Shown here one piece after another: positions 9,500-18,786 of a stretch of DNA of 64,000 bases (its first letter is position 1; every line of letters starts with the position of its first letter). The notes beneath the pieces are model-generated. The model was not told the DNA's origin and searched no databases. It saw only the letters and a list, made by a program, of their open reading frames with translations. A program made the position numbers and the translations under genes. This stretch comes from Chloroflexota bacterium (lineage in GTDB: Bacteria > Chloroflexota > Anaerolineae > Aggregatilineales > Phototrophicaceae): assembly GCA_011523735.1 (NCBI GenBank), contig WTGB01000144.1, positions 1 to 64,000 on the forward strand. Reading direction: 5' to 3'.

Positions 9500-10556
9500 T
9501 GTTGGCATACTGGGCGCCGGGGGTATCGCAGCGCTAAGCCATCTGCCCGAGATCGCTCAGGTCGAAGGCATGCGCGTGACGCATATCTGCGGCCGAACCG
9601 AGAGTCGCCTCCGTCTGCTCTGCGAGCGTTTTGATGTGCCGCGATATTCGACGAATTGGTCGGACCTGCTCAACGATGAGGCTTTGGGCGCGGTGATCGT
9701 CGCGCTGCCGCATCCATTGCACGCCGAAGCGGGCTTGGCGGCGCTGGGGCGCGGTTTGCACCTTTTCATGCAAAAGCCGCTGTGCACGACGCTGGACGAA
9801 GCCGATCAGTTAGTCGCGGCCAGCGAAGCGCGGCCCGACCTGGTGGTGTATTGCCGGCCTTCGTTTGATGCGGTCGTTTATGAGATGCGCAGGCAATTGC
9901 TTGCCGGCGCCGTTGGCAAAGCCTCCGGCGCTTTCGCTCGGCATAGCCACGGGGGACCTGAGGTCTATTATGCTGAAGTGACCGACAGCTTTGAAGAGCC
10001 GCGCGTGGAAAACGACTTCTGGTTTTTCGATGCTGAGACGGCCGGCGGCGGGGCATTGATCGACATGGGCGTGTATTCGATCGCGAACATTGTCGCCTTG
10101 TTGGGAAAGGTGGATTTCGTTACGGCTCGGATGCGCACGGTGGCCAAGCCGACGGCGATGGAAGACACGGCAACGCTGATATTGGAGATGGCGAATGGGG
10201 CGCTGGCGACGGCTGAAACGGGCTGGTGCGATCCGGCGCGATCGTCCTACTTGCGCGCGCATGGCACCGCGGGGAAGCTCATCAAGCGGAATGATGATAG
10301 CATCGATTACATCCGTCCAAGTTCTTTCGAACGCGAGTGGGCGGAACCTATCGTCGAACGGATCTCGCTGGCGCCGGCTGCCAATCAGCATGAGGAGTGG
10401 CTGCAATGTATCAAGAGCGGTCAGCAGCCAGAGATTTCCAATCTGTGGATGGCGCGTCATGTTACTGAGATAATGTTGGCCGCGGTCGCATCAAATGAGA
10501 GTGGCAGTCGAGTCGCCATTAACACGGAGCCGAGTGTCAGCCAGAGCCTCGGCTAA
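9492..10556 (+). CDS. Gfo/Idh/MocA family NAD(P)-dependent oxidoreductase
   Basis: 354 aa. The N-terminal Rossmann fold begins 'LNVGILGAGGIAALSHLP' (GxGxxA-type nucleotide-binding loop). The usual EKP motif reads 'MQKPLCT', keeping Lys-Pro but with Gln for Glu. The C-terminal domain has 'GGGALIDMGVYSIANI', where Tyr stands at a position that is His in many inositol-dehydrogenase-type members and Tyr in glucose-fructose-oxidoreductase types. Likely oxidises or reduces a sugar or polyol hydroxyl. Its ATG lies inside the end of the preceding isomerase gene, so the two are translationally coupled. Confidence 0.88.
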   Translation: MLNVGILGAGGIAALSHLPEIAQVEGMRVTHICGRTESRLRLLCERFDVPRYSTNWSDLLNDEALGAVIVALPHPLHAEAGLAALGRGLHLFMQKPLCTTLDEADQLVAASEARPDLVVYCRPSFDAVVYEMRRQLLAGAVGKASGAFARHSHGGPEVYYAEVTDSFEEPRVENDFWFFDAETAGGGALIDMGVYSIANIVALLGKVDFVTARMRTVAKPTAMEDTATLILEMANGALATAETGWCDPARSSYLRAHGTAGKLIKRNDDSIDYIRPSSFEREWAEPIVERISLAPAANQHEEWLQCIKSGQQPEISNLWMARHVTEIMLAAVASNESGSRVAINTEPSVSQSLG

Positions 10557-10558
10557 GC

Positions 10559-12067
10559 CTAAAACTCGACGCTTAACGCTGTAAACGATAGCGGCGGCAA
10601 GCTCAATTGGGCGGCGCCGTCGATTATGCGCGGCGTATCAATCGCCTGCGTTATCAGTTGGTTGGGATTGTCCCAGCTGTTGGCGGCTTTCGGATCATCG
10701 CCGGCGAGTTGCTGTGCTGACGCAAAGCGTTTCGGCTTGGCGTCCTGCCAGCGGATTTCGAGCGGTACTCTTTCGGCGAGACTGCGATTCACGATGAAGA
10801 TGGTGTTCTTGTTCGCGGCGGGATCATAGGCGGCGGAAACGTCCAACAGCGGCATATCGCCGTATTCCTTCGTCTCGTAACGCGGGGACTCCACCAGCAC
10901 GTCAAGCGAATTGCCGCTGGCCATTTGGCTGAACATAAGCAAGGGATAGTATGTCGCTTGCTTTAGGAGGTTGTTGCCTTTGGTTAGAATCGGGGCGATG
11001 ACGTTGACGATTTGCGCGATGCAAGCGATTTTCAGGACATCGGCTTTGCGCAGAAACAAATTAAGCCATTGCGCGACTACCAGCGCGTCTTCGAGATTAT
11101 ACACCTCTTCAATGAGATGCGGCGTTTCCGTCCAATTGCCGCGCATGTCCTTAGGTTCGCGAGCTTTATACCAGACATTCCACTCGTCCCAAGACAAATA
11201 GACATCGTGTTTGGAGCGAGCCTTAGCTTTGACGTAGCGGAGCAGTCCAGACACGGAATCGATATAGTCTTCTAGCACAGCGTTAAGGGCAAGGTAGCTC
11301 GGGGTATCGCCAGCAAGATTGCCGGCGTAATAGTGCATCGAATGGTAATTTACCAGCTCCCAACAGTGCTCAAGCCCAATGCGATCCCACTCCGGATAGG
11401 TCGGCATTTGCGAGCTTGAGGAGCCACAGAGTACGAGCTCAATAGCATTATCGTGCAGGCGCATCAGCTTGGCGGCTTCGCGCGCTTTCTTGGCATATTC
11501 AAGCGCATCAAGATGGCCGATTTGCCAGGGTCCATCCATTTCATTTCCGAGGCACCAATACTTGACACCGTAGGGTTCGCGATGTCCGTTGGCGGCGCGC
11601 ATGTTGCTGAACCGGGCGCCAGCAGGGGCATTGCAGTATTCGACCAGGTTGGCGGCGTCTTGGATGCTGCCCGTGCCCATGTTCACTGCGAGCATTGGCT
11701 CTGTATTGATCTCGCGGCAGAATTGAAGGAATTCGTCGGTGCCGAACTGATTGGTCTCGATAGATTGCCAAGCCAGTTCGCGGCGGCGGGGACGGAGTTC
11801 TTTTGGTCCGATACCGTCTTCCCAGTGGTAGCCGCTGACGAAGTTGCCGCCGGGGTAGCGCATGGAGCGGTAATTCAATTCGCGGAGGGCAGCCAGCACA
11901 TCTTTGCGGAAGCCATTTTGGTCGGCATGTGGCGACGCCGGGTCGTAGATGCCCTCATAAATGCAGCGTCCCATGTGTTCAGCGAAGCCGCTAAACAAAA
12001 GCGGTGAGATCTCGCTTATTGCCCGTTTCGTATCAATGTAAATGCGGGCGTTAGCGCTTGAATTCAT
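10559..12067 (-). CDS. Alpha-L-arabinofuranosidase, glycoside hydrolase family 51
   Basis: 502 aa, the usual size of intracellular GH51 arabinofuranosidases. The acid/base Glu is E176 in '[16 protein letters not shown]' and the nucleophile is E295 in '[13 protein letters not shown]', matching the spacing of the characterised Geobacillus enzyme (E175/E294). Other family blocks are visible ('[16 protein letters not shown]'). There is no signal peptide, so it acts inside the cell on imported arabino-oligosaccharides, releasing L-arabinose. A strong AGGAGG precedes the ATG. It converges with the oxidoreductase gene, whose stop is 2 bases away. Confidence 0.93.
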   Translation of the reverse strand: MNSSANARIYIDTKRAISEISPLLFSGFAEHMGRCIYEGIYDPASPHADQNGFRKDVLAALRELNYRSMRYPGGNFVSGYHWEDGIGPKELRPRRRELAWQSIETNQFGTDEFLQFCREINTEPMLAVNMGTGSIQDAANLVEYCNAPAGARFSNMRAANGHREPYGVKYWCLGNEMDGPWQIGHLDALEYAKKAREAAKLMRLHDNAIELVLCGSSSSQMPTYPEWDRIGLEHCWELVNYHSMHYYAGNLAGDTPSYLALNAVLEDYIDSVSGLLRYVKAKARSKHDVYLSWDEWNVWYKAREPKDMRGNWTETPHLIEEVYNLEDALVVAQWLNLFLRKADVLKIACIAQIVNVIAPILTKGNNLLKQATYYPLLMFSQMASGNSLDVLVESPRYETKEYGDMPLLDVSAAYDPAANKNTIFIVNRSLAERVPLEIRWQDAKPKRFASAQQLAGDDPKAANSWDNPNQLITQAIDTPRIIDGAAQLSLPPLSFTALSVEF

Positions 12068-12200
12068 GTCTTGGCCTCCTGAGCGTTATCGTACTAGGAT
12101 TTCGTCCGCAGGCGTCCGCATCAGGTTTAGATCCCTATCGCTGAACGTTGCATGACATGTCTGGTCGTCATTCTTTGAGCGAAGCTGTCGACTTTGTATA

Positions 12201-14672
12201 CTAATCAGCCAGGTCAAGCACAGAGGCACGCCAGATATCACGATTGTATTCGGCGATGGTCCGGTCGGAGGAAAAGAAGCCGGAGCGCGCGGCATTAAGA
12301 ATCGACATGGTGGTCCAGCGTTCTTGATCGGCATAAGCGCTGGCGACTTCACCCTGGCAGGCCAGATAGTTGGCGAAATCGGCGCAGAGCATATATTCAT
12401 CGTGATAGAGCAGGGAGTCGACGATAGGGCGGAAAAGGTTGGTATCGCCGCCGGAGAATTGGCCGCTGGCGATCCAGTCGATGGCCTCACGCAGGTCGGC
12501 GTTGCTATCATAGTACTCGCGTGGATTGTAACCGTTTTCTCTTGTCGAGAAGACTTCCTCGGTGGTCAAGCCGAAAAGAAAGAAGTTCTCTTCGCCAACC
12601 TGTTCGCGGATTTCTATATTGGCGCCATCCAGCGTGCCTACAGTCAGCGCGCCGTTGAGGGCGAATTTCATGTTGCCAGTGCCGGAAGCTTCTTTGCCGG
12701 CTAAGGAAATCTGCTCTGAGACATCGGCGGCGGGGTAAACCAACTGGCCCACGGTGACGTTGAAATTCGGGATAAAGACGACGCGCAAGCGATCGGCGGA
12801 GACCGGGTCGCGATTGACGACATCGGCGACCGAATTGATCAGTTTGATAATCAGCTTGGCCATGTAATAGCCGGGCGCGGCCTTGGCGCCGAAGATAAAG
12901 GTGACAGGCGCTTGCTGTGCCTGCGGATCCCGCTTCAGCATCTGATAAAGATAGATGATGTGCAGCGTCTTCAGCAGTTGCCGCTTGTATTCGTGCAGCC
13001 GTTTGACCATGACGTCAAACATGGAGTCGGCGTTGACGCTCAGCCCAAGATGTCTCTCTATATATTCTGCCAGTTGCAATTTGTTATCCCGCTTCATCGC
13101 TCGCCAGGCTTGACGGAAGTCCGGATCATCGACAAACGCTTCCAGCCGCAATAGTTCTTCGAGATTTGTCAGCCAGCCGTCCCCTATGCGATCGGTGATG
13201 AGATCGGACAAGATGGGATTGGCCAGCCGCATAAAGCGCCGGGGTGTGACGCCATTTGTCTTGTTGCCGAATTTTTGGGACCACAAAGCGGCGAAGTCAG
13301 GGAAGACGCGCCTTCTCAGAAGCTCGGACTGCAACTCGGCAACGCCATTAACCGAATAGCTGCCGATGCAGGCGAGGTTGGCCATGCGCACCTGCTTCTC
13401 GGCGCCTTCTTCGATGATGGACATGCTTTCGACTTTGGCGGTATCGTTCGGGAAAGTCATCCTTACGATGTCGAGGAAACGCCGGTTGATTTCGTAGATG
13501 ATTTCCAGGTGACGCGGCAAGACGCGTTCCATCAGCCAGACGGGCCATTTCTCCAGCGCTTCGGGCAGCAGAGTATGTTGGGTTGCGGCGAAGGTCCTTT
13601 CCGCGATATTCCAAGCGCGTTCCCAGCCGAGATGATACTCGTCAAGGAGCAGTCGCATGAGTTCAGCGATGGCGATGACAGGATGCGAATCGTTCAAGTG
13701 GATGACGGCAATGTTCGGAAGCTCTTCCCATTCTACATTTTTGATCATAAAACGTTTGATGATGTTGTTTAGTGAGCAGGCGACAAAGAAGTACTGCTGC
13801 TTCAGGCGCAACTCTTTGCCCTGCGGCGTATTGTCGTTAGGATAGAGTACTTTGGTGACATTCTCGGAACTGGTCTTCTGTTCCACAGCCCGCGTGTAAT
13901 CGCCAACATCAAATAGCTGCAAGTCAAATTCGCGAGTGGCGCGGGCGCTCCAAAGGCGGAGCATATTCACGGTTTTAGTGTTGTAGCCGGGCACGAGCGT
14001 ATGATAGGGCTGGCCCATTATCGTCTGAGCCGGTATCCAGCGGACGCGATAATTGTCGTCAAGGTCCGTATAGTGTTCGGTCCGGCCGCCAAAGCCGACC
14101 TCGACCATATCGTCCGGCTGTGGAAATTCCCAGGGATTGCCGTAATAGAGCCATTCGTCAGGGCTCTCGACTTGCCAGCCGTCGCGAAAACTCTGCCGGA
14201 AAATGCCGTATTCATAGCGGATGCCGTAGCCGACGGCGGGGATATTAAGCGTGGCGAGAGAGTCCATGAAGCAGGCGGAAAGGCGGCCGAGACCGCCATT
14301 GCCCAAGCCCGGCTCAATATCCAGAGCGATGAGGTCGGCGATGTCAATATTGTGCTTCTGCATAGTTTGCCGCGCGAGAGCGTAAGTGTCCGTATACAAG
14401 AGATTCTTTTCCAATTGCTGCCCGAGGAGATATTCGGCAGAAAGGTAATAGACGAATTTGGGATTTTGCCGGTAATAGCAATCGACGTTTTGCTGCCAGT
14501 TGTACATGATGTAGTCACGCACGGTATGGGCGAGCGCGACATAGAGGTCGTGTTTTGTCGCAGTGTATATAGCTTGCCCGCGGGTGTAATACAGGTTGTC
14601 GCGAAGGGCTTGGTCAAATGCTTCTTGGGAAAGCTCCACCTGTGTAATGTTCTCAAAATCAGCAATAGCCAT
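12201..14672 (-). CDS. glgP: Glycogen/starch/maltodextrin phosphorylase
   Basis: 823 aa, full length for GT35 phosphorylases. Phosphorolyses alpha-1,4-glucan ends to glucose-1-phosphate. The pyridoxal-phosphate lysine is K669 in '[19 protein letters not shown]'. N-terminal blocks ('[15 protein letters not shown]', '[20 protein letters not shown]') and the 'LYPNDN' and '[15 protein letters not shown]' regions are intact. AAGGAAAG precedes the ATG. A gap of 133 bases separates it from the arabinofuranosidase gene, so they may be independent units. Supplies glucose-1-phosphate from storage glucan or imported dextrins. Confidence 0.95.
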   Translation of the reverse strand: MAIADFENITQVELSQEAFDQALRDNLYYTRGQAIYTATKHDLYVALAHTVRDYIMYNWQQNVDCYYRQNPKFVYYLSAEYLLGQQLEKNLLYTDTYALARQTMQKHNIDIADLIALDIEPGLGNGGLGRLSACFMDSLATLNIPAVGYGIRYEYGIFRQSFRDGWQVESPDEWLYYGNPWEFPQPDDMVEVGFGGRTEHYTDLDDNYRVRWIPAQTIMGQPYHTLVPGYNTKTVNMLRLWSARATREFDLQLFDVGDYTRAVEQKTSSENVTKVLYPNDNTPQGKELRLKQQYFFVACSLNNIIKRFMIKNVEWEELPNIAVIHLNDSHPVIAIAELMRLLLDEYHLGWERAWNIAERTFAATQHTLLPEALEKWPVWLMERVLPRHLEIIYEINRRFLDIVRMTFPNDTAKVESMSIIEEGAEKQVRMANLACIGSYSVNGVAELQSELLRRRVFPDFAALWSQKFGNKTNGVTPRRFMRLANPILSDLITDRIGDGWLTNLEELLRLEAFVDDPDFRQAWRAMKRDNKLQLAEYIERHLGLSVNADSMFDVMVKRLHEYKRQLLKTLHIIYLYQMLKRDPQAQQAPVTFIFGAKAAPGYYMAKLIIKLINSVADVVNRDPVSADRLRVVFIPNFNVTVGQLVYPAADVSEQISLAGKEASGTGNMKFALNGALTVGTLDGANIEIREQVGEENFFLFGLTTEEVFSTRENGYNPREYYDSNADLREAIDWIASGQFSGGDTNLFRPIVDSLLYHDEYMLCADFANYLACQGEVASAYADQERWTTMSILNAARSGFFSSDRTIAEYNRDIWRASVLDLAD

Positions 14673-14890
14673 TTTCTTTCCTTTTCACTACAGGTTGCTC
14701 GTTGGGGTTGTGTTGTCGCGCTTATGCTAATGTGTTTGCTAAAGAGTATCTATGAGAGTAGCACACATAATAGTCTTCCAGTCGAGACTTAGTCAACATT
14801 ATCTCCGAGACGGCAGTGTATCGAAGTCGGTGGGAATAGAAAATGCGAGGCGAGGTATTTGATCAGGCGTCGATGCGGCGGTGTATATTT

Positions 14891-14917
14891 CGGGCGACCT
14901 GAAAGGTCGGCCCTACA
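14891..14917. repeat. Palindromic dispersed repeat, copy 1
   Basis: GGGCGACCT, a 3-base loop, then AGGTCGGCCC followed by CTACA-like sequence. The stem has one bulged base. The same design, GGGCGACCC-aa-GGGTTGCCCCTACA, occurs at 17520-17545. Both are intergenic and may belong to a dispersed REP-like family; only two copies were noticed in this window. Confidence 0.5.
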
Positions 14918-15001
14918 ATTCGCAGTTTTTTGGTAGAGGTAGTGGAATCTGCTCGGAGGAAAATTAACCGAAATGTATACACTATCCCCGAGACTCGCAG
15001 T

Positions 15002-15010
15002 TGCTAAAAT
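15002..15010 (+). promoter_or_regulatory. Candidate extended -10 promoter (TGCTAAAAT) of sulfatase
   Basis: TGC then TAAAAT, an extended -10 with one mismatch to TATAAT, ends 32 bases before the sulfatase ATG at 15042. No good -35 is seen. The spacing resembles other candidates in this window (61075-61083, 63002-63010). Confidence 0.35.
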
Positions 15011-15041
15011 TGCTCGCATTGTCGGGCAGGGGAGCAGGCTC

Positions 15042-16454
15042 ATGAAACGACCCAATATCCTCATTCTGTATACCGATCAGCAGCGCTGGGACGCTTTGGG
15101 AGCGAACGGCAATCATGAAATTGTCACGCCGAACCTGGATGCATTGGCGGCGCGTGGCACAAGTTTTACTCACCACTTTGTACAGAATCCTGTCTGCATG
15201 CCAAGCCGCATCAGCATGTTGTCCGGTCGTTATCCTTCGAGCCTTGGCATTAGTCACATGGGCGTCCCCGTGCCCGAAGAGGTTGTGACATTGCCGCGAA
15301 TCTTGAAGCAATACGGTTATCGCAGCGCCAACATTGGCAAACTGCATTTCCGGCCGCATGCCAATCGCGACCATCGACTGCCGCATCCGTCTTATGGCTT
15401 CGATCATTTGGAGATCGCCGATGAGCCGGGCGTATATGAAGACGCCTATCGCGCCTGGGCGAGGCGGAAGGCGCCGGAGCAGATGGATGGCATTAGCGCT
15501 GGCATCCCGCCAGCGGCGCGCGTCTGGCAACGGACGATGGGCATTGTTGACAATGTCGCACACCGTGGTGATCCAGACGGACGATATGACTTTGACGGCG
15601 GGATTCCGTTCGCGGCGGATGAGGATTTGACACACAGCGCTTTTGTCGGCGAGCAGACTTCTGAATTCATCCGAAGCGCAGGTGATGAGCCCTTCTTTTG
15701 CATCGCCGGCTTCTATTCGCCCCACGCGCCCTGGATTTCGCCGCAGAAGTATCTCGATCTCTATGAACCGGCGCAGTTGTCAGTTCCGCAATATCCGAGC
15801 GAAATCGATCAGCGCCGCCCGAAAGAACCGGAGGCGCCATTCTCCGATGCGCAACTGCGGCGGGCGAAACGGGGCTATTACGCGATGATCAGCGAGTTGG
15901 ATCATTACGTCGGGCGGATCCTGGCGGCGCTGGATTCCTGCGGCAGGTCCGATGACACCATCGTCGTTTTCACCTCCGATCACGGCGAGTGGCTGGGCGA
16001 TCATCTACGCTATGGCAAGGGTTATCCGGCGGATGATGCCGTGAGCCGAGTACCGCTGATCGTTACTCTGCCTGATGGCAGGCCAAGGACGCATCATGGC
16101 ATCGTCGAAGCGGTGGATATCGCTCCAACCTTGCTTGAGTTGGCTGGCGTCCAGATTCCGCCATTTATGCAAGGGGAAAGCCTAGCGGGCATCATCGAGG
16201 GTGAGGGCAAACGGAAGAAAGATATCGCTGTAACGGAAGGCGTCGGCTGGAAATGCCTGCGCAGGACGCAGTATCGCTACCTGATACATGCTGACGGTCG
16301 GGAGATGTTGTGGGATATACAGGCCGATCCCGGCGAATATCATGATGTTTCCGGATCAGGTGAATATGCCAAGGCGCTGGCAGAATGCAGACAGTTGTTG
16401 CTTAAGCGTCTTTTGGAGATAGAGCGCCCGTTGCCGCGTACTTGGACGTATTGA
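15042..16454 (+). CDS. Sulfatase (type I, formylglycine-dependent)
   Basis: 470 aa hydrolase of sulfate esters. The formylglycine core is C52-M-P-S-R55 in 'QNPVCMPSRISMLSGRYP', a canonical CxPxR site needing oxidation by a maturase not present in this window. Calcium ligands include D12-Q13 in 'ILYTDQQRWD' and the distal 'VFTSDHGEWLGDH'. There is no signal peptide, so the substrate is probably handled in the cytoplasm. The ATG at 15042 follows GGGGAG and begins directly before the beta strand 'RPNILILYTD', as in homologues. Substrate unknown; neighbours point to a sugar. Confidence 0.93.
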   Translation: MKRPNILILYTDQQRWDALGANGNHEIVTPNLDALAARGTSFTHHFVQNPVCMPSRISMLSGRYPSSLGISHMGVPVPEEVVTLPRILKQYGYRSANIGKLHFRPHANRDHRLPHPSYGFDHLEIADEPGVYEDAYRAWARRKAPEQMDGISAGIPPAARVWQRTMGIVDNVAHRGDPDGRYDFDGGIPFAADEDLTHSAFVGEQTSEFIRSAGDEPFFCIAGFYSPHAPWISPQKYLDLYEPAQLSVPQYPSEIDQRRPKEPEAPFSDAQLRRAKRGYYAMISELDHYVGRILAALDSCGRSDDTIVVFTSDHGEWLGDHLRYGKGYPADDAVSRVPLIVTLPDGRPRTHHGIVEAVDIAPTLLELAGVQIPPFMQGESLAGIIEGEGKRKKDIAVTEGVGWKCLRRTQYRYLIHADGREMLWDIQADPGEYHDVSGSGEYAKALAECRQLLLKRLLEIERPLPRTWTY

Positions 16455-16468
16455 TGGGTCGTGGGAAC

Positions 16469-17374
16469 TTAGTTAAACTGAAAAGTCGCGACTGTGTGCT
16501 TGGCGATGCGCTGCCACAAGGATTCAACGGCGCTAATGTCATCGGCGTTGAGGTTGATCTTTTGCGGATCGCGGACGAATGGCGAATTGAGCACGCCGCG
16601 CCGCCAAAGCACATATTTATGCAAAGAAACGCCGTAGACCATGGCGTAATTCAAGAGCGGCAGCAACTGAAAACTGAGGGATTCCGCTCGCTCGACTTTG
16701 CCCGCCTGATACAAGTTGTAGATTTTAACCTGGACATCGACCATGCCCCCGGCTGGCATGTTGCCGCAGGCTCCGCGTTTCAGTTCGTCGATCAGATAGA
16801 TGCCGTTCGCGCCCCCGAATACGCCCAGGCAGTCGCCTTCGTCAAGTTCGAGTATCTGGCTGATATGCTGCAGGATCGGGGTAGTTTCTTCCTTGATGTA
16901 CTGAATGTTGGTTTCGGCGGCCAGGAGATCAACCAACTCTCGCGGGGAGAGGGGGGTGCCAATTGGCGCGGGGGCATTCTGTATGATGAGTGGACGATCG
17001 AACTGGGCGAGTTGGCGGTAATATTCGCTCACTTCCGCTTTGGGCGCTTTGCGCAGGTAGGGCGGCATGGCCATCAATGCGGTCGCCTCATGTTCGCAAG
17101 CATGACGGGCGAAATCAAGGGCGATGCTCTGATTCAAACCTTGAACGCCAACGACAAAAGGCGCGCGACCAGCAATCTGTTTACCCGCAAAAGCCACGAC
17201 TTGCTTGCGTTCGGCATCGCTGAGCGTGAAGAACTCGCTGGCAAGCGCTGGGACGACCATGCCATGCACGCGTGCCGCGATGCAGTACTCTATCTGGCGG
17301 GCGAAACTTTCCCAGTCAATATCGCCTCGGTCATCGAAGGGTGTCTGAAGTATCTGGAATATGCCGTTTAGCAC
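16469..17374 (-). CDS. Dihydrodipicolinate synthase / N-acetylneuraminate lyase family protein
   Basis: 301 aa class I aldolase-type TIM barrel. The Schiff-base lysine is K161 in 'NIQYIKEETTP'. Two hallmarks of true DapA are changed: the Y-N-x-P catalytic tyrosine position is Q132 ('LIIQNAPAPIG') and the T-T proton-relay pair (normally NGTTGE) reads 'PALASEFFTLSDAER'. The ASEF form seems to occur in a sugar-acid-associated subfamily, so this is more likely a lyase or dehydratase for a keto-deoxy sugar acid than lysine biosynthesis. It converges with the sulfatase (14-base gap) and diverges from the enolase-superfamily gene. Confidence 0.85.
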   Translation of the reverse strand: MLNGIFQILQTPFDDRGDIDWESFARQIEYCIAARVHGMVVPALASEFFTLSDAERKQVVAFAGKQIAGRAPFVVGVQGLNQSIALDFARHACEHEATALMAMPPYLRKAPKAEVSEYYRQLAQFDRPLIIQNAPAPIGTPLSPRELVDLLAAETNIQYIKEETTPILQHISQILELDEGDCLGVFGGANGIYLIDELKRGACGNMPAGGMVDVQVKIYNLYQAGKVERAESLSFQLLPLLNYAMVYGVSLHKYVLWRRGVLNSPFVRDPQKINLNADDISAVESLWQRIAKHTVATFQFN

Positions 17375-17490
17375 CTTGGGATTTCCTTCTTGGCAAGACT
17401 TTGCAGAACCTGTCGCTATCTCCTAAACTATACCCGTCTTGCAGATGCGAATCCACACGATGATGTAGGAGGAGTGGTGAATTACGCGGG

Positions 17491-17496
17491 TATAAT
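17491..17496 (+). promoter_or_regulatory. Perfect -10 box inside the MITE-like element
   Basis: TATAAT, reading towards the 17622 gene, without a recognisable -35 at 16-18 bases. If used, the element would supply the promoter and a leader of ~120 bases containing the palindrome. Confidence 0.3.
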
Positions 17497-17519
17497 CCGG
17501 CCGTCCGGAGAATCTGATG

Positions 17520-17545
17520 CGGGCGACCCAAGGGTTGCCCCTACA
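17520..17545. repeat. Palindromic dispersed repeat, copy 2
   Basis: GGGCGACCC, two bases, GGGTTGCCC (one G-U pair), then CTACA. Related in stem sequence and 3' flank to the copy at 14891-14917. It lies inside the 132-bp inverted-repeat element. Confidence 0.5.
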
Positions 17546-17621
17546 TATATTCTTTCCTGAGTCAGGATTATTTGTTGCCACATCCACAGAATTCACCACT
17601 CCCGATGTAAGGACATTAGCA

Positions 17622-18776
17622 ATGCAAATAATTGGGGTTGAAGCCATTCCGCTTCGCATCAAGCGCGAAGAAGCTTATCTAGGCGTCCTGCCAAAAGGCG
17701 CTGGTCAGGAAGCCTATTTTCTGCGTCCGCCATATCGCGCGCTTTATTCCGCGTATTTCGAGACTGCTTTTGTGAAGATCACGACGGCTGAGGGTCTGGT
17801 CGGCTGGGGAGAAGCCTTGGCGCCCGTTGCGCCGGAGGTCGTCCAGCAGATTATCGAGCAACTCTTGGCGCCGGTGCTGATCGGACGCGATCCGCTGGAT
17901 GGCAATGTTTTGTGGAATGTCATGTACGATTTGATGCGCGAGCGGGGTTATTACGGCGGTTTCATGCTCGACGCGATCAGCGCATGCGATGTCGCGCTAT
18001 GGGACCTGCGGGGGAAAATCTTGGGGCAGCCGGTCTATCAACTGCTGGGCGGCGCGTTTCGTGAAAAGATTCCCTGTTATGTCTCGGGTTTGCCACGCCC
18101 GACAGCTCATGAGCGAGTCGAGTTGGCGCTTGAATTCGTGGAGAAGGGATATAAGGCTTTCAAACTGGCGGCGGGTCATGGCGTCCGCGAAGACATTACA
18201 AGTATTGGGTCTTTGCGCGAGGCATTAGGCGACGAGGCGACCCTTCTGCTCGATGCGCACTGGGTCTACACGCTGGACGAATCAGTGCAGCTTGGACATG
18301 CTCTGAGCGACTTGGGCGTTGGCTTCTTGGAGGCGCCGATCAACCCGGAAGATATCGAATCTCATGCGCGGTTGGCGCAGGCGGTAGCGGTGCCCATCGC
18401 CCACGGCGAAACCGAGCGCAGTCGCTATCAGTTCCGTCCCTGGCTGATGCAGAAGGCGGCTGACATTCTGCAGCCCGATGTGGGGCGCGCTGGCATTTCC
18501 GAGGTGATCAAGATAGGCTTGATGGCGGAAGCCTTCAACGTCAAAATGGCGCCGCATCTAAGCGTTGGCTTGGGCATCTGCATCGCCGCGTCCATTCACA
18601 CTGCGGCAGCGATACCCAATTTATACTTGCTAGAATATCAGCCGCCGGTCTTTGAGATCGCGAATCAGTTGCTGGAATCGCCGCTCGTTTGCGCCAGCGG
18701 CTTCTATGAGATTCCTAGAGTTGCGGGGCTGGGTGTGGCGCTTGACGAGCGTCGTTTGCGCGAGCTGCAAGCTTAG
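17622..18776 (+). CDS. Mandelate racemase/muconate lactonizing enzyme family protein (enolase superfamily)
   Basis: 384 aa from ATG 17622, which follows AAGGA by 9 bases; the frame is open further upstream but through the repeat element. Metal ligands are D211 ('LLLDAHW'), E237 ('FLEAPINPED') and E263 ('AHGETERS'). The general-base dyad D286 ('QPDVGRAG') and H312 ('MAPHLSVG') is present. The KxK motif of the second strand reads K181-L-A ('AFKLAAGHG'), losing the second lysine, so chemistry probably relies on the His-Asp dyad, as in acid-sugar dehydratases specific for one epimer. Likely dehydrates a sugar acid; with the DapA-like lyase next door this forms a plausible oxidative sugar-acid route. 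Confidence 0.88.
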   Translation: MQIIGVEAIPLRIKREEAYLGVLPKGAGQEAYFLRPPYRALYSAYFETAFVKITTAEGLVGWGEALAPVAPEVVQQIIEQLLAPVLIGRDPLDGNVLWNVMYDLMRERGYYGGFMLDAISACDVALWDLRGKILGQPVYQLLGGAFREKIPCYVSGLPRPTAHERVELALEFVEKGYKAFKLAAGHGVREDITSIGSLREALGDEATLLLDAHWVYTLDESVQLGHALSDLGVGFLEAPINPEDIESHARLAQAVAVPIAHGETERSRYQFRPWLMQKAADILQPDVGRAGISEVIKIGLMAEAFNVKMAPHLSVGLGICIAASIHTAAAIPNLYLLEYQPPVFEIANQLLESPLVCASGFYEIPRVAGLGVALDERRLRELQA

Positions 18777-18786
18777 GCTTCAACAG

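Larger units (their letters stand above)
14673..15041. other. Divergent intergenic region between glgP and a sulfatase
   Basis: No convincing gene. It contains an imperfect palindrome at 14891-14917 (described separately) and, near its right end, an extended -10 candidate at 15002-15010. The open frame upstream of 15042 would add 23 residues with no resemblance to sulfatase N-termini and is taken as untranslated. Confidence 0.5.
17471..17602. mobile_element. MITE-like element with 13-bp terminal inverted repeats
   Basis: GGAGTGGTGAATT (17471-17483) and its exact complement AATTCACCACTCC (17590-17602) bound a 132-bp non-coding segment. GATGTA flanks it on both sides (17462-17467 and 17604-17609), possibly a target duplication though not directly adjacent on the left. 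It contains the palindrome at 17520-17545 and a perfect TATAAT at 17491-17496. No transposase is encoded. It sits immediately upstream of the enolase-superfamily gene. Confidence 0.5.

Noticed and set aside
16442-17371. Long open frame (309 codons) antisense to the DapA-like gene
   Set aside because: It mirrors a clearly conserved gene on the other strand; no family resemblance. The same applies to long antisense frames at 6941-7735, 20783-21484, 22537-23484 and 9810-10460.
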